From: Ectocarpus siliculosus
Lineage: Eukaryota > Sar > Phaeophyceae > Ectocarpales > Ectocarpaceae
DNA length: 64,000 nt
NCBI GenBank assembly: GCA_000310025.1
Contig: FN648498.1
Location: 441,332 to 505,331 of the forward strand
Direction of reading: 5' to 3'
Position 1 is the stretch's first letter. Every line of letters starts with the position of its first letter. Below, piece by piece: positions 13,301-23,673 of the stretch. The notes under the pieces are model-generated. The model was not told where the DNA came from. It made no database searches and saw nothing but the letters and a program-made list of their open reading frames with translations. The translations under genes were made by a program, and so were the position numbers.

Positions 13301-15826
13301 TCTTTCACAAACTCTTTACCTTGGTCTTGTCGAAACCCCCCTGCTGCTTGGCCATCTCCTTCCTGGTATCGGCCAAGGTGAAGTCGAAGCCGTCCTCGAA
13401 GATCTGATCCCTCCGGTGCTTCTTGTTGTCGTGCGACGTGATGCCGAGCACTGAGTTCCTTCGTGGGTTGTCGGGCACCAGCTTTGCGGACATGGAGCTC
13501 CCTACCGCACAGAGTTCGACATATGGTCGTACAGCAGCCGGTTGGCTTTAATACGATGTCCAGTTTGGTTGTAGCTTTTGTAGCAGTCTGCCTTCGCCGG
13601 GGATGTTTACGCTTCACTCCGTCATGACTGTAGTCAAACATACATACTTCCTCTGTATCATAAGTAGTCTGGCCCGTTAGGTTTATGCGCCCCCTTAACG
13701 GTGTCCGATCTGTTTTTCGTTTTTTTGTTGAATTCTCCGGCGTTTTTTTAGCAAGAAAAAGTTGTTTTTTTTAGAGCTGGTGCTTGAACCATGTAGCTGA
13801 ACGGCCGGAAAACATTGAGTCGGCCCAATAACGGCTATATTTTGCCCATTTCAGGGGGAAGGTGGGGCACTAGCTTAAACCCCCCCAAAAAACCCAAGAA
13901 TTATCTCCAACCCTAAAGCTAACCCCGCCTAGACTCAACCATCCATAACACGTCCCTCATACTAAAACAAAAATAAAAGTGACCCGCACACTAAATTCAA
14001 GACACTTTGGGGTCCCACACTAAAACCAAGACACTTGGGGATCCCACACTAAAACCGAGACATTGCAGGGTAAAAAACCAACAGAGTAGGGCCCGAACCC
14101 CCCCCCCCCCTTTACTCAACGATCTACGTCGCGTCCCCCTATGCTCAAACCAGTATAGTAGTGACCCCACACCAAAACTAAGACACTTGAGGTTCCACAT
14201 TAAAACCAAGACACTTGGGGAGCCCACACTATAGCCAAGACACTTGCGGGTAAAAAAAAAGTGTCTGTTGGTGTCCGGGGGGAAAATGTCGACTAGTCGT
14301 CCTCGCCGTCGCTGGGACTCGATGCCATCCAGGCGTGAGCCCTCTCGAAAGCCTCCTTGTCGAATAAGGGTTAGGGTTAGGGTTTTCCATCGTTTGCATA
14401 GTGTGTGTGGGGTGGTAATCACGACTTCTCTCAAGAATTCTCATAGAATTTTCAAAAAACATCTCAAAAACGTTCCCGTAAAAAATCTCAAAACGGGCCA
14501 AAATGGGCACATATTGACCTAATTTTAGTGCCTAACACGGTCTTCGATTCTTTTAGTTTTTTTTATTCAGCTTGGTATGTGCTTTGCCTTTCTAACGCAC
14601 CCGGCTAAAGGCTAAACGTCAACGTGTAAGTACCTTACGACTACGCGCACATAACAGACCAGACTTATGATACAGAGGAAGTATACAATTGTATAGCTTC
14701 AATGATTCTGTCTTGGGGAGACAAAGCTGGAGTTTCGGTCTGGTACTGCTGGCTTGTGTGTGTTCTAAGGCTTGCCACCATTCATCGTGCTGCAGCAATA
14801 CAAGTACCACGCAGAGGTGTTTGGCCAGGATGCCTGGGCTGTGTGACAAGAAACGTTACTGCTCGGATTCGGGTTGGCGTGCTGCGAAGCAGGCACGCTC
14901 CGGCAGAACAACTATGGTTACCTGCCAATCGTTGATTTGGTCGAAGCCTGCCGCACAGCGTAAACTATGGCAACGCACCTTGGTGTTGAATGTGCTGGTG
15001 ACTGCCTGCCCTAATCTGGCGGTTGGGCTCTTTCTTCGGCTGTCGTGCTTTGTCGTCGTCGCCGTCGTCGGGCAGAGCGACGCGGGCCCTCGACATCTTG
15101 TCGAAAATCTCACGATTGGTGACACCCGCGCCTTTGGCCTGCATTGGAGATATCATAAGTGCTTATTGGGCCTTACGTACGGAAAACAGCACTTGCAATG
15201 TTTTGGTTATCCGCAATTACCCGCACACAGGTTCACTCGTGTTGGCCGGACGGCCACGTGATGAACACGGGTCCTCACAGGGGGAGTGACGCTATGTATA
15301 TACACCTTCAATGAGGGATACAGTAGTCCTTGTACTGTAGAGCATCGCAGTGCAGATCATTGCAGACTATTGACAAGGAAACAGCTAGTCTACTGCACGA
15401 GAAGTCTGTAGTGCCGATCTTCATTGAGAGGCCAACTTTCGAGCCGTGCACGATGGCGGAGTGGCGGTAGCGTATGCTACGAGTGGTATAAGGACCGCTG
15501 TAACGTGCTTCGATACATCACCTACTGTAGTCTTCATACCATTTCACATCACCTGCCCGGATCGATTGAATTTTGAAGTTCAAGCAACACAATAGGTCTA
15601 CGTACTACATACGTCACGGTGAACCAAAGTATTTCCGACTTAAGTCGACTCCTCCTCCCTACACCCAACAGACGCGTGAAAATGGCCCTCATTGCGCGCT
15701 TGAATATGAACATGTTGCTTACGGCGACAATACTACTGACCGCACCTTGTGAAAATCATCGCGATAGCTGGCGAACTCCGATCTATCTGCGGTTCCGCTC
15801 TTTTGCACCGATGCTGCACCACCCAT
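2870..15826 (-). CDS. cGMP-dependent protein kinase (PKG), AGC family, 18 exons
   Basis: Serine/threonine kinase activated by cGMP. Exons: 15826-15746, 15138-14979, 13501-13320, 12997-12914, 12431-12219, 11801-11682, 11480-11346, 10696-10389, 9951-9744, 9346-9225, 8735-8625, 7591-7423, 6746-6631, 5656-5584, 5220-5039, 4307-4139, 3327-3172, 3082-2870; all phases agree, giving 933 aa. The start MGGAAS fits an N-myristoylation signal (Gly2, Ser6), so membrane attachment is likely. Domain order: CNB-A (about 155-275) with an intact phosphate-binding cassette, Glu226 and Arg235; CNB-B (281-520) interrupted by two low-complexity insertions and lacking the cassette Glu/Arg; kinase (550-840) with GTGSFGRV (560-567), Lys592, YRDLKPEN (Asp692), DLG (710-712) and CGTPEYLAPE with T-loop Thr735. 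An RRNS site lies near the N-terminus. The first two exons and the start of the last exon (3082 or 3061) are the least certain. Confidence 0.88.
8193..8402. mobile_element. MITE, copy 1 (older), in a PKG intron
   Basis: A 210-bp palindromic-ended element in the intron between the kinase exons at 7591 and 8625. Its ends are long imperfect inverted repeats: CCGTAGTTTGCACGAGATG at the left and the reverse of ..GTCGTGCAACCTACGG at the right. It aligns along its whole length with the better preserved copy at 35796-36012, for example around TCGTGGAGTAATCG. The TA flank is kept on the left only. It has no coding capacity, so it would have moved using another element's transposase. Confidence 0.75.
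9115..9150. repeat. (TC)18 microsatellite in a PKG intron
   Basis: A perfect TC dinucleotide run inside the intron between exons 8735-8625 and 9346-9225; on the gene strand it reads GA. Confidence 0.95.
10341..10386. repeat. (TC)23 microsatellite touching a splice donor
   Basis: A perfect TC run of about 46 bp. On the kinase strand the intron after exon 10696-10389 starts GTGAGAGAGA.., so the GA tract begins inside the 5' splice site itself. Confidence 0.95.
13980..14265. repeat. 29-bp tandem repeats in two blocks
   Basis: Two blocks of three units each (about 13988-14085 and 14167-14262) share the core CACACTAAAACCAAGACACT. Each block ends in a GGGTAAAAAA-type sequence, and a C-run lies between them. 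So a three-unit array was itself duplicated. It lies inside the second intron of the kinase gene as modelled, or upstream of the gene if the two 5' exons are rejected. Confidence 0.8.
14365..14386 (+). repeat. Short interstitial telomere-like repeat
   Basis: About three units of TTAGGG (TAAGGGTTAGGGTTAGGG), close to the 29-bp array. TTAGGG is the usual telomere unit of brown algae and many other eukaryotes. Three units may mark an old break repair or may be chance. Confidence 0.5.
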
Positions 15827-18016
15827 GCCGACACCTCCGAGCGTCGGCCCCTTCGAATGAACACCTTGACACACAGCCCGACCGCCGCTGGACTCTTCAA
15901 GCACCCCCTACGATGATGTCGGCGTGTTGCTCAATAGCGCCGCCGACAACGACCGTGGGTCGATCAAAGGCTTCAAGTGTCCGCACACCACAGTCGGAGT
16001 TACGGGAAGCTGTGCACATGAATGGGCTGTAGCTTCACCCTCTCACAACGTAAACACATGCACAACCTTCAGGGCCGCCGAGTGCAAGCTACGTCGATAA
16101 GACATGCGGCGGGTTTTCGCTGACGGCCCTGGGTCTTGTGCTGAATATTGCGGTGTCCTCAAATGACAGTTTCAAGTTTAGTCTATGCACATGTAATTTA
16201 GTCTAGATTTGTATGAGCCCGCTACATGGACGAAAAAAGGTACACAGTACAGCAGCAGTAGTGGCGGCATGGCGGCAAGTTCGTTTGCTGCACACCGGTT
16301 CTCCAGTGTGCTGGACCGCCGATAGAGTGGTGATTAAAACTAGAACACAGCCTTGCACGGCGGCGGCGAAGTAATATTGACTTCGGTTTTAAAGGATCAA
16401 ACAGATGACGAATGCCGCCCCTGGTCATGTGCATGTAAACTACTGTACGATGTCCATACAAAGCGGTGCTGTACAAAACAGAAGTATCAACGTTCCACGA
16501 AGTTGCTTCAGTGGGATGAGTACTTGTAGGAGTTAGTTCGACGTTGCTGCAGTATCTGCTGTGCGATACCTGCCTGTACACATTCGGAGCTTTCGATTCT
16601 CAGCGAGGTGCTGTGGATTCATAGTTCCACTACGCAGTGAACGCTTGTTTTTGCGCGTACTCCTCAGCTCCTCAGGACGGAGGACTTCCTTCCCACTTTG
16701 ACAAACCCTTCAAATCGACCCCGGATTTGAACTCTGGAGCTATTGCACATGAGGCAAGGCCGTAGCGTAGTGAGGAATTTGAGCGACTTTCAATACGAAC
16801 AACAGACAAATGGATGAACAACAAAATACTCAATCGAGTCGCCCTTCAACATCGGTCATCATTGTTCGTCGCCCTTTCCACAGAACCCGATTGATAGTGG
16901 GCCGCAGTAGAAAAGAGCGCCGCCACAAGAACAAACTTGAGTTTTTTCTTTTTCCGTCTTCCCTTCGAATCAGTGCTCACAGCATTTATTTGTGCCCTCT
17001 CCAACCCTCCTCTTGTTGCAATCCGCAATTCACATGCAGGAAATACTTGCAGGAATTTGGGCTCCATTCTAGTCTACACAAGAAACTTTGTATTTACTCT
17101 TGATTCCTAACAGAGGGAATAAGCCGCAAGGGTTGCCCAAAACAAAACGTTCATCTACGGCAAGTGATACCATGTTCTGTGGCAACCCCCACCCGGAGAA
17201 TCGCCCAAGCAACGCACAGCACCGATACACTGCCTAAAGCCTACATAACCGAGCGATGCCCTCGACATGAGCAATCTCGTGCATGATGTGCCGCTGGTCC
17301 TCCTATCCATACTCGCCAGCAACTTGACGATCCTTGTATTTCCCCCTCACCAAGTAAGTCCAAGGTAAGAGAAAAAGCCGATATGAAGCGGTCATATTTA
17401 GGTTACATGAATAACAACGGCCGGCACGGCAGAGTGTTCACGGGGATCGGCCAGCGCGGCCAGCGGGCAAAACAAGCTCTAGACTACGCTACACCTGGCC
17501 GCAAAATGTGCTTACAACACGCTCCGGTTGGGAACCATGGGGTGATGGCAGGAAGGCAAATCCCGATCAACAACAATTCGACCAAATAACGGCGGCTCGA
17601 TACCCGACAGGCAAACATGCGCCACCTTGGCGAAACATCCGACTGCCAAACCAAAAGTATAGTGGTGCAAACCCCGTCGCCACATGTGCCGCCCTCAAGA
17701 TCGAGCAACGTGCTGGACATACAAAAACACACCAGCCCCGCTCGCCAGCTTCTTTGTTTCCCGTCCAAGCCAAACGCCTGCCATTCGATCCTGCTCACAT
17801 ATCCAGGACACATGTATCATTCACATGGGTTTGGAAGCAAAACGCTAGCGCGGGGGGAGCCCCAATCCCCAAAACGAATGCACCCATCGATCATCCGTCT
17901 GAGTGCGTGTTCAAAACTGACGCTTCCCCGGCTGTTCGGCTCTATGGCTTAGGAGACACGGCCAATGCAGAGAAGAATAACAGCCGTCGACCCCGCTAAT
18001 TATTTCATGGCGAACG
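15827..18016. other. Intergenic region between PKG start and IST1 stop
   Basis: Both neighbouring genes are on the minus strand, so this holds the PKG promoter and 5' UTR and the IST1 3' UTR. Reading frames up to about 160 codons are present on both strands but none shows a domain, a splice-consistent extension or amino-acid bias that I could support. Confidence 0.45.
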
Positions 18017-21000
18017 TTACTTGCGGAGGTTCATGAACCTTGCCGCAAGGTCGTCAAGTTCACTGTCGCCGCCTCCGGAGGGTGCGGCGGGACCACTGCT
18101 GCTGTCGTCCCCCGCGTCGGGCTTCGTTGGCTTGTCTTCGTACCTAGGTTTTCGGGAGAGAATGTGTCGAAAAGGCGGCGTAGAGGCAGACCGCTCGGCC
18201 AGTAAGAAGAGACATTCCAAATATGAGTGGGACAGGAACCATCAGAAGGGTTCAAGTTGAGCGGCGCTCATCCAACAAACATAGGGACCGGCAGCAGACT
18301 TCGCTGTCTGCACATCCTGACGCCAAGGAAGAAAAATCGTCCTGGCGGTTGCACGCAATGCTGCCAAAAAAATTGAAAATATGTATGAATGTTGTTTTGT
18401 TTTCGTCCTATTTATTACGGTGACAGTCCCCCCATTTTTCGTGGTGAGACGTGTACTACAGTTTTCAGTGTATGTAGAGTACTACATTTGTTAGTGTAGT
18501 TTTTCATACAACTACAACCATCCAGGGTCACACAGGAAGGGGTGAACACCAGGGCTTTTTTCTTCCTTGTATATGTTTTCGTGCCCCACCTTCCTCCTGC
18601 GGTGCGTGCTGAATTATATTTTTATCGCGAGAAGGGTCCAGCCGTCCCTCTCCCTCGTCAACGGTGCTAACGTTCAACTTTCGAAAAGCTTTTCAGCTAC
18701 GTATATGTTTCGCTTTCACCCGCAAATTTTGTGAATTTTCACCCCATGGGGATTCGAACTCACGACCTTTGAGACCAGCGGGTTCCGAGGATACCACTAG
18801 ACCACCGGGGCGACCTCTCTGTTATGCTCCCTGCCCTATACACCGTCCTTACCCGGGTGCCGCAGGAATGTCGTAAGGCATGGGTCTCGCCTTCGGCGGC
18901 GAGGGGATGTCGTTGTGGTCGTAGGTGGCTTTTCGCGGAGGAGAGTACGGGGGCGGGGCGTCCTCCCCCTTCGCGCCGGCGCCTGCGTCGAGCCCTGCGT
19001 CCGAAGGCCCCCAACCGCTTGTCGCTTCCGCGAACCCCCCGCTGCCCCGTCGGTAGGGGTTGTTGCCGCCGCTCGTATCCCGGTAGTGTCCCTTCTCGTT
19101 CTCACCCGGCACATACCTGTCCGCCGGCGTTGCTGCTGCCGACGGGTCCCAACCCGCACTGCCGCCGCCGCCCGCCGCCGCCCCCCCGCCACCGAACGAG
19201 TTTTGCGGCGACAGCGTAGCCGTGGCGAGCGGAATCCCGTCCGAAGGCGGAAGCGCCCAGGCGGTTACTGGGGGAGGGGACGATATCCCGCCTCCGCCGG
19301 GAGGAACGGTGCTGCCGCCGCCGCCCCCGCCCCCGTCCCCGCCCCCAGAGCTTGGCCTTCGACTGCTTGGTACCTGGTACGCGGGCTGTGGGCCTGAGGC
19401 CGCCGCTGCAGCTGCGGCAGCTTCACGGTCGGTCGAGCTTTTCCGGCGGATCGGGGCAGCGGGGGTGTACTCTACGTCGTATTCCTCCGCAATTCCCAGG
19501 AGGTACTCCTGCCAAGCACACGTAGTATAGGATGTATGTAACGAACAAGTGGGAGTGGGCTAGGGACTGGAGCGGAGCAGCGCTAATATACAAACAGGTA
19601 AAGGACTGTGAAACGGGAGGTCTTTCGTATGGCAAAAAACAAACTAACATCGTGCCTCCCGAAACTACGGCAACAAAGTCGAAATTCGTGTTGGATATCG
19701 TATCGATTTTTTCGATATATCGTATCGATTTATCGTATCGATATCGGATATCGAAAACATTTGAACTTTTCGATATTTCGATATCGATACGATAAATCGA
19801 TAAATACTCCACGGAACCCCTGATGTTCCACACGGAACCCCCACAGCTGCACACCACACAGCACACAGCAGCCGCACTGTGTGCGCACGCAGTGAAATGC
19901 GCGCATTCAACGAAGTAGCTGCAGTTACTATCCATTTATATTATCTCTCATTATTGTGCCATTTATCTCTCATTGTTGTGAGAGCTTTGCATTTCTGCGA
20001 CAAGCAAGCTTGCTTTCTGTGTTGCGGCGTGCGATACCGCTGAGCTTTCTTGAGCAGCAGTGTAGAATAATCAACTGATAAATATGATTTTCATTTCTCG
20101 GTGTAGATGTAGATAGACTATTACCCACATAGTCTACACATTGTTTTTTCAAGCAGCTGGCTGTACACTGACGGCAGGTAGGTTTCGGAGGCCTATTTGC
20201 GGGTAATTTTGATAGGAAATGAAGCGAAATTGCTCCAATTTGTTTGCCTCCGGCGGCGCCTCCAGCGGGGCCCCCTCACCAGCCGGGGGGGGCCGCTTGG
20301 GCTCGCACAGCGAGCTTCCGCGCCTTCGCGCGTCAGCTCGCAGTGGTCGCCGGCTCGCTTCGCTCGCTATCAGCGGACACTTCACGCGCGATATCGTATC
20401 GAATCTATTATTGAATCGATATCCAACACTAAAAAGCACAGCAGTCAAACCAAGCTCCGAACGGCAACATAGAAAACAACACAATGGACACCCGAGTTGG
20501 CTCGCAAGCAAGCCGGGCCCTGGAGCGCCCGCCCCCGTCTACCTCAACCCCTTCTGGGTGACAGTTCTAAAATTCCAAACCCACAGTTAGGACGGTGCTC
20601 GACGGAGAACATCCCCGTCCACTTCGCCCTCTTCTGCGTGGTAGTGCAAGTCTCGCACTCACCGTGACGACGAAGCTCGAGGGAGGCTGGCAGTCGAGCT
20701 TCTCTACCACCTTCGGATTGACGCAGCCGCCCTCGTTCAGCTCAGCCAACCTCACGTACTCGCTGCCGTACTTCTTGACGAACTGAGACTTCACCGTCGA
20801 CAGCTCCGAAACCTGTGCGCCCACAACCCGTGCGAGGCAAACAGCAACACGAAGGGTGTACACACCGGGCTACCGTGTGGATATACTGCTGGTAACACAG
20901 AGAGGGGGGAATCCCAAGAGCCTGATCCATGATCTACATATTCATGACATGGGTGTTTGAAAATACGCGGCGCACGACATTTTAGGCACCAGAACGGCAA

Positions 21001-22483
21001 AGATTGTCGAGGCACAGGTCACTTTACGCTTGCAGGAAGACCTTGCAGTGACACACCGGTCCCCCCATGTGTTGCCGCGCGACGAGGTACACCAGGAGGG
21101 TTTTGAGAACATGCCTTCCCGTTCGTCAGGTCTTGCAAGGACGGCGAGAAGGAGCAAAAGCCTCCACACACGTCTCCACCCAAAGGCAGCGCTGCGTGCT
21201 TGCGGCAAACAATCAATGGCGACAATCTCATGCTGGCCAGCTTGCTTGCGAGGTAAGCGATGGTCGTCGTGCTCCAAGCCGGCAACACATAGAAAAAGTT
21301 GTCATGATAACGCGAACGACTGCTGTCAGCGGTTCGTTCCTTCTTACCTCTGCTCGGTCTGCCGCCCAGATTATGGTGCACACCGCCTGCTCCATGTCCG
21401 GGGGGACGTCTTTTTGAGACGCTACCAGACGCATGCGCTCCGCCACCAGCTCGCAATGCAGCTCCAAAACGTCGTATGCTTCTATCGTGAAATCCTCTCG
21501 AATGACCTTTTCGGATAGAACGAAAAAAATGGGAGAGCAAAAGGTAAAATCAATCGAAGTATTCCAAGTTTTGTCAAGGCTCTAATAGCATCAGAATTGG
21601 TGCCCACAAAAATAAAGCAGTAGTACCTGGTATTCGCGAACAGCGCACACAACAAGGCCACGGGTAGGCTCATGATGGGGCTGCGTAAGACTAGCTGAAC
21701 GGCGATGTGAGCAATACGCCCTGCCCCGAACAGGCACAACGACTAAGTTTGTTTTCATTTTTTCCCTCGCTTCAGCTACGGGCTGATGATTCGGCAATGC
21801 CGCGACGGGTCAGGTCCAAGACAAAAAAATCGATGGGCCGAACGTCGCACGACCCTTGTTGCAGCACCTCCACCACTCTTACACTTGCCAACGCCCGCCT
21901 TTGCAGGTTTGGTCGCCAGTCGGCACAGGAAGGACACACCTGTTCCACTTTGATGCGCGCCTTCTCCTCTTTTCCATCGGCGAGCAGCCTAGCGATCTCC
22001 TTCTTGCTGATCTTGACTGGAAAATCACCGCCAAGCAGAGGGGGCAATCGTATCGGGTGGGATGGATGATCGGGGGGGGAAACAAGCCATGCGAGCGCTC
22101 CCCTGAAACAGGATGACTCCGGTGTCAAGCGAAACCCTTGTTTTGCCGTACATTGCGCAGTTGGAACTGTTGCTGCTGCCTCCCACGCGTAGAATAAGCG
22201 AACCAGGCAGGAGACGCCGGTCTTCGCGCTTTGCACCTTCCATCGTGATTTGTTGTTCTACCCAAACCTTCTCAGCTCTGTCCTGTCATGACTACTGCTG
22301 CTGCTGTAGTTTTCTGCTGTAGAAGTGTGAGTTATATTGGCAAGCGCCAGTTGGAGCCCTGGGGTAATCTCCCGAGGCTGCGTCTTAGTACTCACTGTGG
22401 TTCGCCTTCTTGTTGACGAGTAGGTTCAGCCTTGTGATGCTCATCTTCAGGAACGGCTTCACCTGTCGTGTCGTCCCAAACAT
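18017..22483 (-). CDS. IST1-like ESCRT-III regulator, 6 exons
   Basis: Helical ESCRT-III-like protein that binds Vps4 and CHMP1 during membrane scission at endosomes and in cytokinesis (family knowledge). Exons: 22483-22396, 22016-21940, 21506-21348, 20812-20663, 19508-18853, 18143-18017; all phases agree, giving 418 aa. Start MFGTTRQVKPFLKMSITRLN. The IST1 domain (about 8-175) shows ARIKVEQ, LELHCELVAERM, KYGSEYV, VNPKVVEKL, PPSSFVV and EYLLGIAEEYDV in the expected order. Residues about 180-400 are a Gly/Pro/Ala-rich, probably disordered linker. The last 15 residues hold LDDLAARFMNLRK, which matches the MIM1 pattern (D/E)xxLxxRLxxL(K/R) that binds MIT domains such as that of Vps4. Introns hold a SINE (18.4-18.8 kb) and a long AT-rich hairpin (19.7-19.8 kb). 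Confidence 0.92.
18395..18815 (-). mobile_element. tRNA-derived SINE, copy 1, in IST1 intron 5
   Basis: Read on the minus strand, the element starts at about 18815 with a tRNA-like head that has an A box TGGTCTAGTGG and a B box GAGTTCGAATC about 40 bases apart. A non-tRNA body follows, down to about 18395. Head and body match a second copy at 58333-58810, for example CGTGCCCCACCTTCCTCCTG in both. The left limit is approximate. No true tRNA is claimed because the acceptor stem pairs poorly. Confidence 0.72.
19685..19800. repeat. AT-rich ATATCG palindrome cluster with long hairpin
   Basis: Arms 19726-19746 and 19779-19799 are perfect 21-bp inverted copies (CGATTTATCGTATCGATATC..). The loop continues with a further 10-bp stem, ATATCGAAAA / TTTTCGATAT. 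The flanking 40 bases are made of the same TATCGTATCGAT motif. It lies in IST1 intron 4, and a smaller patch of the motif is at 20388-20425 in the same intron. Confidence 0.85.
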
Positions 22484-23673
22484 GCGCAGCAGCACGGCGG
22501 TGCCCGGATGAAATACTTGTGTGCTGGCGTAGTAACATTGTCAAATCCATGTTACTATACTAAATACTAAATGTTTCAACACTGAGCTGTTAAGAGTGTG
22601 GACCGAGACGTTCAGCGTCATCACGAACAAGGCTTGAACTACATGGCGTCAGGCCAGGATTCGGTCCCCACAATTTTGATCGTCCGCAAGTGTTGAGGAC
22701 ACCTAAGCAATACTGGGGGGGTCATCCACAGATGCAGTTCAAATTTATCCGAAAGAAGCAGAAATAATTTGAATTCACAGACCGTTCCCGAAATTCCCAG
22801 GAAATTCCGCACCGTTGTTTGTTGCTTAAAAATACTTTTTTTGTTGATGGAAATCTCGGGTTGTCGGTGAATCATTGCATACACACGATACGATACAGAA
22901 TACAGAAGGAGTCAAACTTGATGTCGTACCACTGGTACCCCGCAAAAAAAACTGTGTTCTACCATGTGCTACTACTGCTGTAAGCCGAGCCCAGGGAAAC
23001 ATGCACTCCGTCACGAAAACGCGAAAACGAGGCCTGTTGATCAGATTTTGAGAATTTGTTACACCGGGTTTGATTGCATTGGACCGCCGCGCAAAATTGG
23101 ACTGATGATGAGATCAACAACGTCGAACAACGAAATGAAATGGTGAACTTTTGCAACATACACGTCAACCGCGTATACATCCTCAAGCGAAGTCGAGGGT
23201 TGATGCGAGATCCTGTCTACGGTACCTCACCTTGTTCTCGTCGAACACCAGGCCAGCTTTTTTCAATAGAGAAGTCATCGCTCTTGCTTCCGATTGCAAC
23301 AAGTGTACGCAGGGATGAAAAGGAGAGCCTCTATTTCGCCTAAGCACTTCCTTCCCCGGGGCACCGGCGCCAGCACAGGCCCTGTTTCCGCCCTCTGGAA
23401 CTTTTGGTGAGCCGACACAAGCTTCTCCTGCCTTGTTGTCGGTCTGCTGTGGCGATGAACACAGCAATGAACACCTGGTGCTGCTGTTGCATGACGGCGG
23501 CAAAAGGAACTCCGTGAAATGATGAAAGCAACACACACCCCGTACAAGTTGTAGAATGATGGGGCGGATCCCCTTGCCTTGCGGGCGGCGGGCGGGCCTG
23601 TGCTGGCCGGCTGCTTTGGTCAGTGCGCGTGTAAAACGTGCTACACACAGCCAAGCACACAAGCATAGCGAAG
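22484..23673. promoter_or_regulatory. Shared 5' region of divergent IST1 and chorismate synthase genes
   Basis: The two start codons (22483 on minus, 23674 on plus) point away from each other, leaving 1.19 kb for both promoters and 5' UTRs. I see no convincing TATA box or defined operator. Reading frames inside are short and unrecognised. Confidence 0.5.

Noticed and set aside
14856-15261. A separate gene on either strand at 14.7-15.3 kb
   Set aside because: The only good segment (15138-14979, minus) joins in phase to kinase exons on both sides, so it was assigned to the kinase gene.
18735-18815. A minus-strand tRNA gene (good A and B boxes)
   Set aside because: The acceptor stem pairs poorly and no clean anticodon arm forms. 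The match continues far beyond a tRNA into a body shared with 58.3-58.8 kb, so it is a SINE head.
18824-19530. Arg/Pro-rich plus-strand frames of 100-160 codons
   Set aside because: They are mirror frames of the Gly/Pro/Ala-rich IST1 exon 19508-18853.
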